Part shown: one piece after another, positions 63,620 through 64,000 of the stretch | How the letters are laid out: every line of letters starts with the position of its first letter | Numbering within the stretch: the first letter of the stretch is position 1 | NCBI RefSeq assembly: GCF_001747085.1 | Contig: NZ_MDJD01000007.1 | Coordinates: forward strand, 124,001-188,000 | Origin: Flavivirga aquatica | GTDB taxonomy: Bacteria > Bacteroidota > Bacteroidia > Flavobacteriales > Flavobacteriaceae | DNA length: 64,000 bases | Direction: 5' to 3' | Program-made: the position numbers and the translations under genes | Notes under the pieces: generated by a model | Told to the model about the DNA's origin: nothing | Database searches by the model: none | The model's input: only the letters and a program-made list of their open reading frames with translations

Positions 63620-63737
63620 AGAAGCAGATATCTTAAAAAGATAAAGCTATTATAGATTACAAAAAGAAATATCTATATTTAAAGCTACAAAAACTCTCTT
63701 AATACGAACTCACTTTTTTAATTAATAGCACTTAATC
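63620..63737 (+). repeat. Degenerate tandem duplication of the retropepsin 3' end
   Basis: The stretch from GAAGCAGATATCTTAAAAAG to about AGCACTTAATC matches 63475-63594, the last codons and 3' flank of the retropepsin gene, about 144 bp downstream. It has point changes and small indels and no longer keeps a full reading frame. It is a local duplication remnant in the gap before the response regulator. Confidence 0.7.
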
Positions 63738-63749
63738 CCTAAAACATTA

Positions 63750-64000
63750 ATGAATACCTCTATTGTAATTGCAGACGATCATCCACTGATGCTAAGAGGC
63801 CTTACTGATTTTTTAACCTCTAAAGGATATAATATTATTGGAAGCGCAGAAGATGGAAATAGCGCTTACAACCTAATTATAAAATTAAAACCAGAAATTG
63901 CCATTCTTGACATAAGAATGCCACATAAAACTGGTTTAGAAATAGCCGAAGCTTGTAAAAAAAACAATTTACATACAAAAGTTATTCTTATCACTTTTGA
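63750..64000 (+). CDS. LuxR/NarL-type response regulator (5' part only)
   Basis: ATG 63750, running off the right edge; 83 codons visible. The receiver domain is clear: IADDHPLMLRGL (acidic pair and the DHP of NarL types), LDIRMPHKTG with the phosphoacceptor Asp, and VILITF. The expected C-terminal HTH lies outside the window. Immediately after the CHAT-retropepsin pair, so possibly in the same functional group; a histidine kinase is not visible here. Confidence 0.88.
   Translation, partial: MNTSIVIADDHPLMLRGLTDFLTSKGYNIIGSAEDGNSAYNLIIKLKPEIAILDIRMPHKTGLEIAEACKKNNLHTKVILITF

Noticed and set aside
1-64000. CRISPR array or rRNA operon
   Set aside because: No regularly spaced direct repeats and no rRNA-like sequence were seen anywhere in the window.

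Overview
The window looks like chromosomal DNA from a marine-type member of the Flavobacteriaceae (phylum Bacteroidota). The evidence is the visibly AT-rich sequence, an alternative complex III/aa3 oxidase respiratory operon, type IX secretion (T9SS) cargo proteins, and promoters of the Bacteroidota form TTTG-N19-TAnnTTTG. Most genes also lack strong Shine-Dalgarno sites. I cannot name the genus from the sequence alone. Most of the window is housekeeping DNA in good order, with a few accessory patches.

Layout. 1-1299: 5' part of a large secreted Ig-like repeat protein. 1668-13085 (minus): actABCDEF-coxBA, a complete quinol:cytochrome c oxidoreductase plus terminal oxidase operon. 13270-15083: a SPOR protein, a small T9SS cargo and a phage-tail-collar (MdpB-like) protein. 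15352-19993 (minus): rimP-nusA-infB with a terminator-like hairpin in its leader. 20212-28577: universal stress protein, tRNA-Gln, a DUF2723 glycosyltransferase, polysaccharide deacetylase, a cysteine-less thioredoxin-like protein, a metallophosphoesterase and a decayed M23 peptidase pseudogene. 28725-33563: polA and a YgiQ-type radical SAM protein. 33642-36307: a type II restriction-modification module bracketed by inverted copies of an intergenic repeat. 36391-42727: ABC-F ATPase, then rplM-rpsI, rpsB-tsf, pyrH-frr. 42792-50335: an outer-membrane barrel, an RND exporter, asnS, rpoN and a membrane protein. 50361-53664 (minus): porin-like protein and an ExbB/ExbD energy-transduction operon, with a MITE-like palindromic element between them. 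53738-55703: tRNA-Ser, asparaginase, TatD. 55784-64000: an ECF sigma/TPR anti-sigma pair divergent from a lipoprotein, a 32-residue membrane peptide, a PKD outer-membrane protein, a TPR-CHAT protease-like protein, a retropepsin-like protein and a truncated response regulator.

How the genes work together. The act-cox operon should form the menaquinol-to-oxygen supercomplex described for Flavobacterium johnsoniae. The rimP-nusA-infB, rplM-rpsI, rpsB-tsf and pyrH-frr blocks supply translation and ribosome assembly. The ExbB-X-ExbD-ExbD operon would energise TonB-type outer-membrane transport.

The best candidates for undescribed biology are two. (1) The 56-64 kb locus couples an ECF sigma/anti-sigma switch to an exported, membrane-anchored CHAT (caspase-like) protein with an intact His-Cys pair and to a retropepsin-like aspartic protease. 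(2) The restriction-modification module has a methyltransferase carrying an N-terminal MerR-type DNA-binding domain. Its start codon and -7 box lie inside an array of four TTACA half-sites, and two more half-sites lie in front of the endonuclease gene, which suggests a self-regulating R-M switch without a separate C protein.
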